A stretch of DNA of 64,000 nucleotides from Mangrovimicrobium sediminis (GCF_004745945.1 NZ_SRLE01000012.1:62001-126000), one strand, 5' to 3'; numbered from the stretch's first letter, positions 15,509 through 24,515 are shown. Notes: generated from the sequence alone by a model not told the origin. A program made the numbers and translations.

Positions 15509-16861
15509 TCAGGCGCCCCGTCGTGCCCCGGTAGCCAGCATCAACCAGAAGAAGCCACCGAAGCCGGCCAGCGCCGAGGCCAGCAGGATGCCGGTCTTGG
15601 CGGCGAGCAGGTGTTCGGCATTGCCGCTGAAACCGAGGTCGGCGATGAAGATGGACATGGTGAAGCCGATCCCGCCAATCAGCCCCACGCCGAAAATATG
15701 CCGCATGCCCAGGCCGCTGGGCAGCTTCGCCACACCCAGTACCACGGCGAGCCAGGTAAACCCGGCGATACCCAGCGGCTTGCCGAGCAGCAGGCCGCAG
15801 ACCACGCCGAGGGTGATCTGGTCGGTGAGTACCGCGCCGAAATCGCCGAAATTGATCGGGATGCCGGCGTTGGCCAGCGCGAATATGGGAATCACCAGGT
15901 ACGCGACCGGCAGGTGCATGAAGTGCTCCAGGCGTTGCGCCGGCGCCTGGGTCAGGCGCGTACCGTTGCCCAGCGACATGACCAGGGCGCGCAGGCGGTT
16001 GTTGTGGATGATGTCCGGGTCCAGCTCCACCGACTTCTGCATCTCGCGGGTGGTGTCCTTGATGCGCTCGATGAAGGTGGCCGGGTGGAATTTGGGCCGG
16101 ATGGGAATGACGAAGGCGACCACGATGCCGGCGATGGTGGCGTGGATGCCGCTGGCCAGCATCGCCGCCCACAACAGGACGCCAATAAACACATAGGGCA
16201 GGGGCCGGCGCACACCGCCGAGGTTCAGGGCGACCAGCGCCAGGGTCATCAGCAGCGCATAGCCCAGCGCCACCAGGTCGAGGTCTGCGGTGTAGAACAG
16301 GGCGATGACCGCCACCGCGCCGAGGTCATCGACGATGGCCAGGGCGATAAGGAAGGTGATCAGGCTCTTCGGCACCCGCGAACCGAGCAGGCTCAGCGCG
16401 CCGATGGCGAAGGCGATGTCGGTGGCCATCGGTACGCCCCAGCCCGCGGCCTCGGGCCCGCTGGGGTTGAAGATGTAATAGCCCAGTGCCGGCAGCAACA
16501 TGCCGCCGAGGGCGGCGAAGATCGGCAGCAGCGCCTGGCTGGGTGAGGACAATTCGCCCACCAGCAACTCGCGCTTGAGTTCCAGCCCCATGACGAAGAA
16601 GAACATCGCCATCAGCGCCTCGTTGATCCAGTGGTGGATGGACAGGCTGAACTCGTGGCTGCCGAAGCGCAGGGCGAATTCCTCGTGCAGGAAGTGCTCG
16701 TAGCTGTCGTGCAGCGGACTGTTGGCGATCACCAGGGCGATCACCGCGCAGATCATCAGCAGGATACCGCTGGTGGTCTGGCGATGGATGAACTCTTCCA
16801 GCGGGCTCAGCAGGCGGTCAAAGGCTTTTTCCCAGGGGGCGTGGTAGATGCCCTTGGCCAT
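15509..16861 (-). CDS. nhaA: Na+/H+ antiporter NhaA
   Basis: A 450-residue inner-membrane antiporter that expels sodium in exchange for protons and helps control pH. Family motifs are clear: FFFVMGLELKRELLVGEL, the antiparallel helix core MATDIAFAIGALSLLG and LALAIVDDLGAVAVIALFY (the two adjacent Asp bind the ion), and the late IGGIGFTMSIFIADLGF. The length suits the family. The ATG at 16861 is preceded by AAAGGAG at 8 bases; a frame open further upstream lacks a ribosome site. It appears to be a single-gene unit. Confidence 0.97.
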   Translation of the reverse strand: MAKGIYHAPWEKAFDRLLSPLEEFIHRQTTSGILLMICAVIALVIANSPLHDSYEHFLHEEFALRFGSHEFSLSIHHWINEALMAMFFFVMGLELKRELLVGELSSPSQALLPIFAALGGMLLPALGYYIFNPSGPEAAGWGVPMATDIAFAIGALSLLGSRVPKSLITFLIALAIVDDLGAVAVIALFYTADLDLVALGYALLMTLALVALNLGGVRRPLPYVFIGVLLWAAMLASGIHATIAGIVVAFVIPIRPKFHPATFIERIKDTTREMQKSVELDPDIIHNNRLRALVMSLGNGTRLTQAPAQRLEHFMHLPVAYLVIPIFALANAGIPINFGDFGAVLTDQITLGVVCGLLLGKPLGIAGFTWLAVVLGVAKLPSGLGMRHIFGVGLIGGIGFTMSIFIADLGFSGNAEHLLAAKTGILLASALAGFGGFFWLMLATGARRGA

Positions 16862-17039
16862 ACGGTTTGACTCCTTTGCGGACAGGTTACGCAGCGGGTG
16901 GGCCGCTGAGTGTAACCCGGGCATGATCCTGCGCAAACCTGACTGCCGCGCTGCGTTTACGCGAGCTGCCGATCTGGCTTATGGTAGGCGCGCGCCGCGA
17001 AACCGCGCGGCGCTGCCGTATCCCGAAGGAGGAACTGCG

Positions 17040-17399
17040 ATGTTGAAATCAGTCAGCGATCTCGTCGCCGAGGCGCGCGCCCACCTGCGCTGCGTCGATG
17101 CCGCCACCGCCCTGGCCGAGATCAAGGACAACGGCGGCACCATCATCGACGTGCGTGAATTGGTGGAGGTGCACAACCTCGCGGCGCCGCGCTCGCTGCA
17201 CATTCCTCGCGGCATCCTGGAAATGAAGCTGCCGGAAGTGGTCTCCGATGCCGATCACCCGCTGTACGTCCACTGCGCGACCGGCGGGCGCGCCACCCTG
17301 GCCGCCCAGCAGTTGCAGAAGCTGGGCTACACCCAGGTCGCCGTGGTCACCTGTCCGGTGGCCCGGGTGAAGGAAGAGCAGGAACTGTTCGGCGACTGA
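17040..17399 (+). CDS. Rhodanese-like sulfurtransferase domain protein
   Basis: A 119-residue single rhodanese domain, probably cytoplasmic. The active-site loop is HCATGGRATLAAQQL, with the catalytic Cys in a six-residue CATGGR loop. GTIIDVRELVEVHN is the conserved Asp-Val-Arg block, and HIPRGILEMKLPEV follows it. Such proteins move sulfane sulfur or act in redox signalling. GAAGGAGGAA precedes the ATG at good spacing. The gene runs convergent with the PyrD-PyrK fusion; only 7 bases separate the stops. Confidence 0.93.
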   Translation: MLKSVSDLVAEARAHLRCVDAATALAEIKDNGGTIIDVRELVEVHNLAAPRSLHIPRGILEMKLPEVVSDADHPLYVHCATGGRATLAAQQLQKLGYTQVAVVTCPVARVKEEQELFGD

Positions 17400-17406
17400 C
17401 GCCGGT

Positions 17407-19038
17407 TCAGGCCGGCGCGCTGTCAGCGGCGAGGAACGGGCCGTCCACGCACAGGCGGCGCCCGTCCGGCGCCGCGCAGGCGCCGCAGATGCCCACGCCG
17501 CACTTGGTCAGGTAGTCGATCGAGCTGAAGATCTGGCGCGGCGCGCAGAATTCACGCTGCACCACCTCCGCCGCGCGCACCATGGGCGCCGGCCCGCAGT
17601 TGTAGAACACCAGCTTCGCCCGCTCGTCGGCTGACAGCGCCGCCAGGTGCTGGCGCAGGAGCTCGGTGACCACCCCGTGAAAGCCCTCGCTGCCGTCGTC
17701 GGTGGCCACCTGTACATCGGCGACCTGGCGGCACTCATCCAGGAAGTACAGGCGCTCGGCACTGCGCGCACCGGCGAAGATGGTCGCGTTGCCGAAATCC
17801 CGTGCGATCTGGTACACCGCGGCGAGGCCGGTGCCGCCGGCCACCGCGACAATGCGCGCGTCCTCCGGCGGGTCCACCGGGATGCCGTGTGGGCCGCGCA
17901 CGTAGCACTCGGTGCCCACCGGCAGGTCCATCAGGGCGTGGGTGAACTCGCCGACGTCGATCACCGCCAGGGAGAAAGGGTCGTCGGTGAGTGCGGAGAA
18001 GGGCTTCTCGCCCAGGCCCGGAATCCACAGGAAAATAAATTCGCCGGCCTGGATGTTGATGCGGCGGTCGAAGCGCAGCACGGTGATGTCCTCGCACACG
18101 CGCTGGTTGGCGGCCAGGGTGACCGGCGCGAAGCGCATGTCGACGTCGTAGTAGACCTGCTCGCCGGCGCGGTCGCTGCCGCCCTCGAGGTCCGCGGCCA
18201 GGGTGCGGAAGTAGGTGGCGATCTCCTCGCTGGTCATGCCGACCAGGGCGGAGCCGATGCCGACCACGTTGGCGCCGGCGTCGCGGTAGGCGCGCACGTC
18301 ATCCGCCGAGGAGGCCCCGCCGCAGCCGATGATCGGCAGTCCGCTGGCCGCGCGCACCTCGCGCACGCACTTCAGGCCGATCGGCAGCACACCCTTGCCG
18401 GACATGCCGCCGGCGCCGTTGGACAGCACCGGCTGGCCGTGGGCCGAGGTATAGCCCGGCCCCACGGTATTGATGGCGCAGAAGCCGTCGGCGCCGCCGG
18501 CCTCGGCGGCGCGCGCGATGCTGCCGATATCCGGCGTGTTGGGGGTGAGCTTGGGAATTACCGGGATGTCGACCACCGCTTTCACTGCGGCGACGATCTC
18601 GCGCACCATGTCCGGGTCCTGGCCCATGGCCATGCCGTAGCCCTTGGCGTGGGGGCAGGACAGGTTGAGCTCCAGGCCGTCGGAGACCGGCGCCAGGATC
18701 TTCGCCACTTCCACGAATTCAGCCACGCTGCCGCCGAAGATCGAGGTGAGCAGGAAGCGGTCCTCCGGCACCTTTAACTGGGCCATGCTCTCGGCGGCGG
18801 CCCGTGCGCCGGGGTTGGTCAGCCCCACGGCGTTGACGAAGCAACCCGGCGCGTACTGGCTGAGCACCGGCTCGCGGTAGCCCAGGCGCGGCTCCAGACC
18901 GATACTCTTGGTGGTCAGCACGCCCACTTCCGGGACGTTGTCGAAGATGTACTGGATGATCGGGACGGCGGTGCTGACGATACCCGAGGGAATGGTAAAG
19001 GGCGCGGTCAGGCGCTTGTGAAAGAATGCTGTGCTCAC
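17407..19038 (-). CDS. Dihydroorotate dehydrogenase-like protein fused to a PyrK-type electron-transfer domain
   Basis: A 543-residue two-part flavoprotein. Residues about 1-300 are a dihydroorotate-dehydrogenase barrel: VLTTKSIGLEPRLGYREPVL, FVNAVGLTNPGA, LELNLSCPHAKGYGMAMG (Cys128 in the catalytic loop position), IPVIPKLTPNTPDI and PIIGCGGASSADD. Residues about 310-543 are a PyrK-like ferredoxin-reductase: FAD part QAGEFIFLWIPG, nucleotide part AVAGGTGLAAVYQIA, then a 2Fe-2S loop CGVGICGACAAPDGRRLC. PyrD and PyrK of class 1B enzymes are normally separate proteins. The SCPH...GYGMAMGQDP loop resembles dihydropyrimidine dehydrogenases, so a pyrimidine-reducing role is possible. It may oxidise dihydroorotate with NAD; the reaction is not certain. 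Confidence 0.85.
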   Translation of the reverse strand: MSTAFFHKRLTAPFTIPSGIVSTAVPIIQYIFDNVPEVGVLTTKSIGLEPRLGYREPVLSQYAPGCFVNAVGLTNPGARAAAESMAQLKVPEDRFLLTSIFGGSVAEFVEVAKILAPVSDGLELNLSCPHAKGYGMAMGQDPDMVREIVAAVKAVVDIPVIPKLTPNTPDIGSIARAAEAGGADGFCAINTVGPGYTSAHGQPVLSNGAGGMSGKGVLPIGLKCVREVRAASGLPIIGCGGASSADDVRAYRDAGANVVGIGSALVGMTSEEIATYFRTLAADLEGGSDRAGEQVYYDVDMRFAPVTLAANQRVCEDITVLRFDRRINIQAGEFIFLWIPGLGEKPFSALTDDPFSLAVIDVGEFTHALMDLPVGTECYVRGPHGIPVDPPEDARIVAVAGGTGLAAVYQIARDFGNATIFAGARSAERLYFLDECRQVADVQVATDDGSEGFHGVVTELLRQHLAALSADERAKLVFYNCGPAPMVRAAEVVQREFCAPRQIFSSIDYLTKCGVGICGACAAPDGRRLCVDGPFLAADSAPA

Positions 19039-19087
19039 GGCGGGACCCGTTGGGTGACTGGCGGAAATCAGGCGGGATTATACTGCG

Positions 19088-19118
19088 CCCGCGGCGCGAT
19101 GCACGAACGCGCCGCGGG
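19088..19118 (-). terminator. Strong hairpin downstream of yegP
   Basis: A perfect 11-base stem CCCGCGGCGCG/CGCGCCGCGGG with a 9-base loop, 12 bases past the yegP stop. There is no T tract, so it may be a processing or Rho-assisted site. A TATAAT on the minus strand at 19077-19082 just beyond it could be the -10 of the PyrD-PyrK gene. Confidence 0.5.
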
Positions 19119-19129
19119 GAAGGGAAGGA

Positions 19130-19468
19130 TCAGGCGGCGGTTTCGTCCTTGAGCTTGGCGGTGTCACCGTTGTTCTTGACCGACTTGATGCCTCCCTTGC
19201 AGGCGGCATCGGACTCGTACATCTGGCTCTTGCCGATCACCTGGTGGTTTTTCGCCTTGAGCACGAAGAACGCCTTGCCGTTGGTCGACTGCTTGGTCTC
19301 GTAGCGCGTGTCGTCCTTGCAATTGGCCTGCACCGAGGCGATGCCCGCCTTGGCCGTCTTCTTGCTCTTGTACATCTGGCTGCTGAGGATGGTCTGGCCG
19401 TTGGTGGCGACCAGGTTGAAAAAGAATTGGCCGCCCTTCGCGGCTTTCAGCTCAAAATGTCCCGGCAT
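19130..19468 (-). CDS. yegP: YegP family protein (two DUF1508 repeats)
   Basis: A 112-residue small basic protein made of two DUF1508 repeats: GGQFFFNLVATNGQTILSSQ with MYKSKKTAKAGIASV, then GKAFFVLKAKNHQVIGKSQ with MYESDAACKGGIKSV. Function is unknown; members are small soluble cytoplasmic proteins. The ATG at 19468 has GGAGAG upstream and begins at the first repeat; an upstream in-frame ATG adds residues without a ribosome site. It stands alone between convergently and divergently arranged neighbours. Confidence 0.92.
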   Translation of the reverse strand: MPGHFELKAAKGGQFFFNLVATNGQTILSSQMYKSKKTAKAGIASVQANCKDDTRYETKQSTNGKAFFVLKAKNHQVIGKSQMYESDAACKGGIKSVKNNGDTAKLKDETAA

Positions 19469-19621
19469 GGTTTCTCTCCGCGGTAGTGTCTTGTTAGTGC
19501 AGGCCACCTGGGCAGCCGTTGCTACAGCCTAGTCCGTGCCCGGCGCAGCGCCAAGTTTTAATACGGTGATCGCCTATAGTCGGTGTGGCCCGATCGGGCC
19601 AAGCGCGGGTGCGCGGCGCTA

Positions 19622-21088
19622 TCAGGTGCCGCAGAAGGTCTTGGTGACGACTTCCTCGGGGCGTGGCGGCATGGCGAAGCCGGCGTCGTCCGGGTCGTAG
19701 TCGAAGGGTTTCGCGGTGCGCTCGACGAGGGCATGGAAGGGGCTGAAATCGCCGTTGTCCTCGGCGGCGCGTATCGCCGCCTCGACCAGGTGGTTGCGCG
19801 GGATGAACACCGGGTTGGCGCGGGTCATGCGCGCGCGCCGGGTGTCGGCATCCAGGTAGTCGCGCGCCAGTCGCTCGCGCCAGCGCGCCAGCCAGTCGTC
19901 GGCGGCCGGCGGCAGCGTGAGCAGCTGCGCCACGCCGTCCTCGCCGGCGGCGAGATCGCGCAGGCGGCGAAAGGCCAGAGTGAAGTCCAGCGCGTGATCG
20001 GTCAGCAACTGGAACCATGCGTCGACCAGCGGCCGGTCGTCCTCGAGGATTTCGGTGAAGCCGAACTTGTCTGCCAGGCGCTGGGCGTGGGCGGCCTGGA
20101 ACAGTTCCGGGTAGCGGTCGACCGCGGGCTGCGCCAGCGCCACCGCGGCGGCCTCGTCCCCGTCGAGTATCGGCAGCAGGGCCTGGGCCAGGCACAGCAG
20201 GTTCCAGTGGCCGATGCTCGGCTGGTTGCGGAAGGCGTAGCGGCCGCCCTGGTCGATGGAGCTGAACACCTTCTGCGCGTCGTACTCGTCCATGAAGGCG
20301 CAGGGGCCGTAGTCGATAGTCTCGCCGCAGATCAGCATGTTGTCGGTGTTCATCACGCCGTGGATGAAACCCAGCGCCTGCCACTGCGGGATCAGCGCGG
20401 CCTGCGCCGCGATCACGCTCTCGAGCAGGGCCAGCGCCGGGTTGTCGTCATCCGCGCGCTGCGGGTAGTGGCGCACCAGGCAGTGGTGGACCAGCAGGCG
20501 CAGGGCGTCGTGGTCGCCGCGCGCGCTGAAGAACTGGAAGGTGCCGATGCGGATATGGCTGGAGGCCACCCGCGCCAGTACCGCGCCCGGGTGGAACTGG
20601 TTGCGCACTACCGGCTCGCCGGTGCTCACCGCGGCCAGGGCGCGGGTAGTGGGTACGCCGAGGGCGTGCATCGCCTCGCTGACGATGTACTCGCGCAGCA
20701 CCGGGCCCAGCGGCGAGCGGCCGTCGCCGCCGCGCGAGTAGGGGGTCGGCCCGGCGCCCTTGAGCTGGATATCGAAGCGCCGGCCGTCGGCGTCCACCAC
20801 CTCACCGAGCAGCAGCGCGCGGCCGTCGCCCAGCTGCGGGTTATAGCTGCCGAACTGGTGACCGGCGTACACCGCGGCCAGCGGTTCGGCCCCCGGCGGC
20901 AGGTGGTTGCCGGCCACCGTGGCCACGCCCTCGGCGCTGGCCAGCCAGTCCGGGTCGATACCCAGTGCTTTCGCCAGTGGGCGATTGACGCGGATGCCAC
21001 TGGGGCGCTCCACCGGCGTCGCCTCCTGGCGGGTGTAGAATGTCGCCGGCAGGCGGGCGAAACTGTTGTCGAATGCAATGGGACCCAT
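19622..21088 (-). CDS. selO: Protein adenylyltransferase SelO (YdiU)
   Basis: A 488-residue pseudokinase-fold enzyme that transfers AMP from ATP onto proteins, linked to oxidative stress in bacteria. Conserved blocks are YAGHQFGSYNPQLGDGRALL, LKGAGPTPYSRGGDGRSPLG, the SEAMHALGVPTTRALA segment and HGVMNTDNMLICGETIDYGP (catalytic/metal region). NQPSIGHWNLLCLAQALLP and the C-terminal ending KTFCGT, with its redox-prone Cys, complete the set. The ATG at 21088 directly precedes the conserved FDNSFARLP. The 75-base gap to the divergent amidohydrolase gene holds both start regions. Confidence 0.96.
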   Translation of the reverse strand: MGPIAFDNSFARLPATFYTRQEATPVERPSGIRVNRPLAKALGIDPDWLASAEGVATVAGNHLPPGAEPLAAVYAGHQFGSYNPQLGDGRALLLGEVVDADGRRFDIQLKGAGPTPYSRGGDGRSPLGPVLREYIVSEAMHALGVPTTRALAAVSTGEPVVRNQFHPGAVLARVASSHIRIGTFQFFSARGDHDALRLLVHHCLVRHYPQRADDDNPALALLESVIAAQAALIPQWQALGFIHGVMNTDNMLICGETIDYGPCAFMDEYDAQKVFSSIDQGGRYAFRNQPSIGHWNLLCLAQALLPILDGDEAAAVALAQPAVDRYPELFQAAHAQRLADKFGFTEILEDDRPLVDAWFQLLTDHALDFTLAFRRLRDLAAGEDGVAQLLTLPPAADDWLARWRERLARDYLDADTRRARMTRANPVFIPRNHLVEAAIRAAEDNGDFSPFHALVERTAKPFDYDPDDAGFAMPPRPEEVVTKTFCGT

Positions 21089-21163
21089 GCTGGTAGACTG
21101 TTCCTGCGCATGCGTTGTGTGCCAGCATTCATGATAAACCAAGCGGGCTCGGGGAGGGCGTGA

Positions 21164-23035
21164 GTGTCGAGGAAAACCTGGGATGTGCTGATTCGCAATG
21201 CGCTGGTGTTCGACGGCAGCGGCGAGACACCGCGCGAGATGGACATCGCCATCAAGTCGGGCAGGATCGCCGCCAAGGGCATGTTCCTGCCGCGCTCTAT
21301 GGCCGCGCAGGTGATCGACGGCAGCGGCCAGTGGCTGATGCCCGGGCTGCTCGACATCCACACCCACCTGGATCTCGAGGTCGACCTCGATCCGGGGCTT
21401 TCCGAGGTGGTGCGCCACGGCACCACCACCGTGCTGGTCGGCAACTGCAGCCTGGGCACCGCCTTCGGCAGCCAGCAGACGCCGCAGCAGAACCCGATTG
21501 TCGACTGCTTCACCCGCGTCGAGAACATCCCCAAGCCGGTGCTGCAAAAATGCGTGGATGCGGTGAGCTGGAACAACACTGCCGAGTACCTGGATCACTT
21601 CGCCGGGCTGCCGCTGGGGCCCAACGTGGGTGTCTTCCTGCCCCATTCCATGCTGCGCGTCGAGGCCATGGGTCTGGAGGCGAGCATCTCGCGCGCGCCC
21701 AGCGCCGCCGAGCAGGCGCACATGGAGAGCCTGCTCGAGGCGGCCCTGGACCAGGGCTACCTGGGCCTGTCCACCGACGGCCTGCCCTTCCACTACCTGG
21801 CCAACGAGCCGCACAAGGACCGCCGCATCCCTACCCAGTTCGCCAGCTTCGGTGAACTGCGGCGCTTGTTGCGCAAAGTGCGCGAGCGCGGACGCGTGTG
21901 GCAGACCACGCCGATCCTGGAGAACCGCCTCAAGGCGTTCTTCTACTTCACGCTGACCAGCGGGCGCCTGTTCGGCACGCCGCTGAAGACCACGGGCTTG
22001 TCTGCCATCCGCTTCGCCCTGGCGCCGCGCGCGGTCAACGTGTTCCTGGGCTTCGCCGCGCTGATGAACAGCTGGCTGTTCCGCGGCCGCATTCACTTCC
22101 AGGCCCTGGGCACCAATTTTCGCGTCTGGTCCGACGGTATCGTCAGCCCGCTGTACGAGGAACTGCCCGCCGCCAGCCGCCTGATCGCCTGCGAATACGA
22201 GGATGTCGAGGGCCGCCGCGCGCTGCTCGACGACCCGCAGTTCGTCGAGCAGTTCCGCCGCGAGTGGCGCCACGGCCGCGGCGGCCGCAACCTGGCCACC
22301 CTGCGCGCGAAGCTGGGCATGCCGGACAACCTGGTGCCGCGAGAGCTGGCCATGATGCACTTCGACGGCGCCCCGGTGCCGCAGTGGGAGGGCGAGAGCC
22401 TGGACCAGGTGTACCGCCGCCTGTGCCACTTCCAGAACGGCGGCCGCGGCCAGGCGCGCAGCGACGCCGAGCGCGCGGCCTTCGAGCGCTTCCCGGACCC
22501 GGTGATTGACGACGCCGGCTTCATGCTGCACCTGATGCGCGAGTACGACAAAGGCTTCCGCTACTACGTGGACGTGGCCAACCTCGACGAGGGCGACACC
22601 CTGGACCTGCTGCTGCACGAGCAGACCCTGCCCGGGTTCAACGATTCCGGCGCCCACATCACCAACATGGCGTTCTTCGACACCAACCTGAACTCGCTGA
22701 AACTGGCCCAGCGCGATTCCCTGCGCACGGTGGCGACCATGGTGCGCCGCCTGACCCGCGAGCCCGCCGAGTTCTTTGGCCTGGACGTAGGCTCGCTGGA
22801 GCTCGGCGCGCAGGCGGATATCACCATGCTCGACCCCCAGGCGCTGGCGAGCTGGGACGACAAAGCCAGTCGCCAGTTCATCCACCGGCCGCAGTTCGAG
22901 CACCGCCAGCTGGTCAGCCGCTCGGACGGGGTGGTCACCCACACCTTTATCAATGGCGAGGAGGTCTGGTGCGAAGGCGCCGCGACGGCGGCCCTGGGTA
23001 GCAAGACGCTGGGCCGCGCCCTGCGCGCCGGGTGA
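21164..23035 (+). CDS. Amidohydrolase family protein (N-acyl-D-amino-acid deacylase type)
   Basis: A 623-residue metal-dependent hydrolase of the D-aminoacylase/amidohydrolase-3 group. DVLIRNALVFDGSGE is the N-terminal beta-sandwich, and the metal motif DIHTHLD follows PGLL at about residue 65. GTTTVLVGNCSLG, with its Cys, is typical of D-aminoacylases. A late metal-site region is LPGFNDSGAHITNM, and the sandwich closes with LELGAQADITMLDP. The GTG start at 21164 has GGGGAGGG upstream. Substrate is unknown. The next gene is 207 bases away, beyond a tandem repeat. Confidence 0.9.
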   Translation: MSRKTWDVLIRNALVFDGSGETPREMDIAIKSGRIAAKGMFLPRSMAAQVIDGSGQWLMPGLLDIHTHLDLEVDLDPGLSEVVRHGTTTVLVGNCSLGTAFGSQQTPQQNPIVDCFTRVENIPKPVLQKCVDAVSWNNTAEYLDHFAGLPLGPNVGVFLPHSMLRVEAMGLEASISRAPSAAEQAHMESLLEAALDQGYLGLSTDGLPFHYLANEPHKDRRIPTQFASFGELRRLLRKVRERGRVWQTTPILENRLKAFFYFTLTSGRLFGTPLKTTGLSAIRFALAPRAVNVFLGFAALMNSWLFRGRIHFQALGTNFRVWSDGIVSPLYEELPAASRLIACEYEDVEGRRALLDDPQFVEQFRREWRHGRGGRNLATLRAKLGMPDNLVPRELAMMHFDGAPVPQWEGESLDQVYRRLCHFQNGGRGQARSDAERAAFERFPDPVIDDAGFMLHLMREYDKGFRYYVDVANLDEGDTLDLLLHEQTLPGFNDSGAHITNMAFFDTNLNSLKLAQRDSLRTVATMVRRLTREPAEFFGLDVGSLELGAQADITMLDPQALASWDDKASRQFIHRPQFEHRQLVSRSDGVVTHTFINGEEVWCEGAATAALGSKTLGRALRAG

Positions 23036-23161
23036 GGGGCGTGCGCCATCCGGCATGACGCGCCCGCCGCGGGTTCGATAACATCGGTTACCCGGCACAC
23101 GGGCCGCGCAGCCGGACTGGATAACACTCAACCGGTACCGCTTGCGCTATAGAACCCGGTG

Positions 23162-23225
23162 CATAACTCTCGACCTGTAACTCTTGATTCATAACGCTCG
23201 ATCCATAACGCTCGATCCATAACAA
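23162..23225. repeat. Tandem 14-bp repeat (CATAACGCTCGATC), about 4 copies
   Basis: Units begin at 23162, 23176, 23190 and 23204, and a partial unit at 23218. The last two full units are identical and the first two diverged. The array ends just before the AACAGGAAACC ribosome-site region of the LLM oxidoreductase gene at 23243. Confidence 0.9.
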
Positions 23226-23242
23226 CAGGAAACCATCGCCCC

Positions 23243-24109
23243 ATGCAGCTCGGAGCCTCCTACCCGACCACCGAAGTCACCGCCGACCCGCAGTCAGTGC
23301 GCAAGTTTGTTCGCGCCATCGAGGAAATGGGCTACGACTACATCATGGCCTACGACCACGTGGTGAAGACCCCGCAGGAGGGGCGCGAGCCCAGGCTGAT
23401 GGGCCCGTACACGGAAAAGCACAGCTTCCAGGACCCGTTTGTCTTCTTCGCCTTCGCCGCCGCGCTCACCGATAAACTCGGTTTCGTCACCGGCGTGTTG
23501 TGCCTGCCGCAGCGGCAGACCGCGCTGGTCGCGCAGCAGGCGGCGGACGTCGACCTGCTGTCCGGCGAGCGCCTGCGCCTGGGCGTGGGTATCGGCTGGA
23601 ACTACGTGGAGTTCGAGGCCCTGGGGGCGGACTTCAGGACCCGCGGCCGGCGCGCTGACGAACAGATCGAAGTGTTGCGCAAGCTGTGGGCGGAGCCGGT
23701 GATCGACTACACCGGGGAGTTTCACCGTATCGACCGCGGCGGCATCAACCCGCGGCCGCGGCGCCAGGTGCCGCTGTGGGTCGGCGGCCACTCGGAGCCG
23801 GGCTACAAGCGCGGCGCGCGCCTCGGCGACGGTTTCATTTTCGCCGCGGACGGCAAGGGCGCGGTGGAAGCCTGGGGGCGGGTGCGCCACTACCTGGCCG
23901 AGTACGGCCGCGACGAGGCCCAGTTCGGCCGCGAACTGCTGGCCCAGTTTGCCCTGAGCCCGCAGCAGGCGGTCGACGACCTGCGTCTGTTCCGCGACGC
24001 CGGCGGCCAGTACGGCTGCATCCCCTCCATGAACACTGGGCTGGGCGACGACATCGACGCGCATATCGACTACCTCGCCGCGGCCAAGCGGCTGTGGGAT
24101 GCCGGCTGA
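23243..24109 (+). CDS. LLM-class flavin-dependent oxidoreductase
   Basis: A 288-residue luciferase-like monooxygenase barrel, annotated in this subgroup as F420-dependent (TIGR03619-like). Blocks include RAIEEMGYDYIMAYDH, VLCLPQRQTALVAQQAADVD and LRLGVGIGWNYVEFEALGAD. RGRRADEQIEVLRKLW and VPLWVGGHSEPGYKRGARLGDG follow. Whether the organism makes F420 cannot be judged here; FMN is the alternative cofactor. Electron donor and substrate are unknown. A DUF1330 gene follows 115 bases later after a tandem repeat and may be co-transcribed. Confidence 0.9.
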   Translation: MQLGASYPTTEVTADPQSVRKFVRAIEEMGYDYIMAYDHVVKTPQEGREPRLMGPYTEKHSFQDPFVFFAFAAALTDKLGFVTGVLCLPQRQTALVAQQAADVDLLSGERLRLGVGIGWNYVEFEALGADFRTRGRRADEQIEVLRKLWAEPVIDYTGEFHRIDRGGINPRPRRQVPLWVGGHSEPGYKRGARLGDGFIFAADGKGAVEAWGRVRHYLAEYGRDEAQFGRELLAQFALSPQQAVDDLRLFRDAGGQYGCIPSMNTGLGDDIDAHIDYLAAAKRLWDAG

Positions 24110-24167
24110 GCGCACCGCGGTGCGCACTGCGGCAACACGCCACCACGCGCTGTAATCACCACAACCC

Positions 24168-24212
24168 AATAACCAGCAATTCAGTAACCAGCAACGCAAT
24201 AACCAAAAACAC
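24168..24212. repeat. Tandem 15-bp repeat (AATAACCAGCAATTC), 3 copies
   Basis: Units at 24168, 24183 and 24198 share (A/G)TAACCA(G/A). The third runs into the ribosome-binding region (GGGAGAAC) of the DUF1330 gene at 24225. Confidence 0.85.
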
Positions 24213-24224
24213 GGGAGAACCACC

Positions 24225-24515
24225 ATGCCGGCCTACGTCATCGTCTACCAGGAAACCGAAATCCGCGACCCGGACTCGCTCGCCGAGTACAAGGCGCGCA
24301 CCCGCGCCGCACGCGGCGAGCATGCGCTGACCCCGCGGGTGGTCTACGGTGCCATCGAGCCGCTGGAGGGCCAGCCCCCGGAGGCGGTGATCATGGTGGA
24401 GTTCCCCACCGTGGAGGAGGCCCGGGCCTGGTACAACAGCCCCGAGTACCAGGACGCGCTGCCCTACCGGCTCGGCGCTGCCGACTACCGGGCGATCATC
24501 GTCGAGGGAATCTAG
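24225..24515 (+). CDS. DUF1330 domain protein
   Basis: A 96-residue dimeric alpha-beta barrel (ferredoxin-like) protein. It has the DUF1330 pattern AYVIVYQETEIRDPDSLAEY at the start, VIMVEFPTVEEARAWYNSPE in the middle, and a C-terminal DYRAIIVEGI strand. The biochemical function of the family is not known. GGGAGAAC precedes the ATG. It lies downstream of the LLM oxidoreductase on the same strand, separated by the 15-bp tandem repeat. Confidence 0.92.
   Translation: MPAYVIVYQETEIRDPDSLAEYKARTRAARGEHALTPRVVYGAIEPLEGQPPEAVIMVEFPTVEEARAWYNSPEYQDALPYRLGAADYRAIIVEGI

Noticed and set aside
19622-23131. Very long minus-strand open frame (over 1,100 codons) running from selO across the amidohydrolase gene
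   Set aside because: Only the part 19622-21088 is SelO. The rest is the antisense of the amidohydrolase gene at 21164-23035, whose metal motif and family blocks are clear. GC-rich DNA keeps such antisense frames open.
23162-24212. Short repeats considered as CRISPR
   Set aside because: Units of 14-15 bp are directly abutting with no unique spacers, and there are no cas genes.
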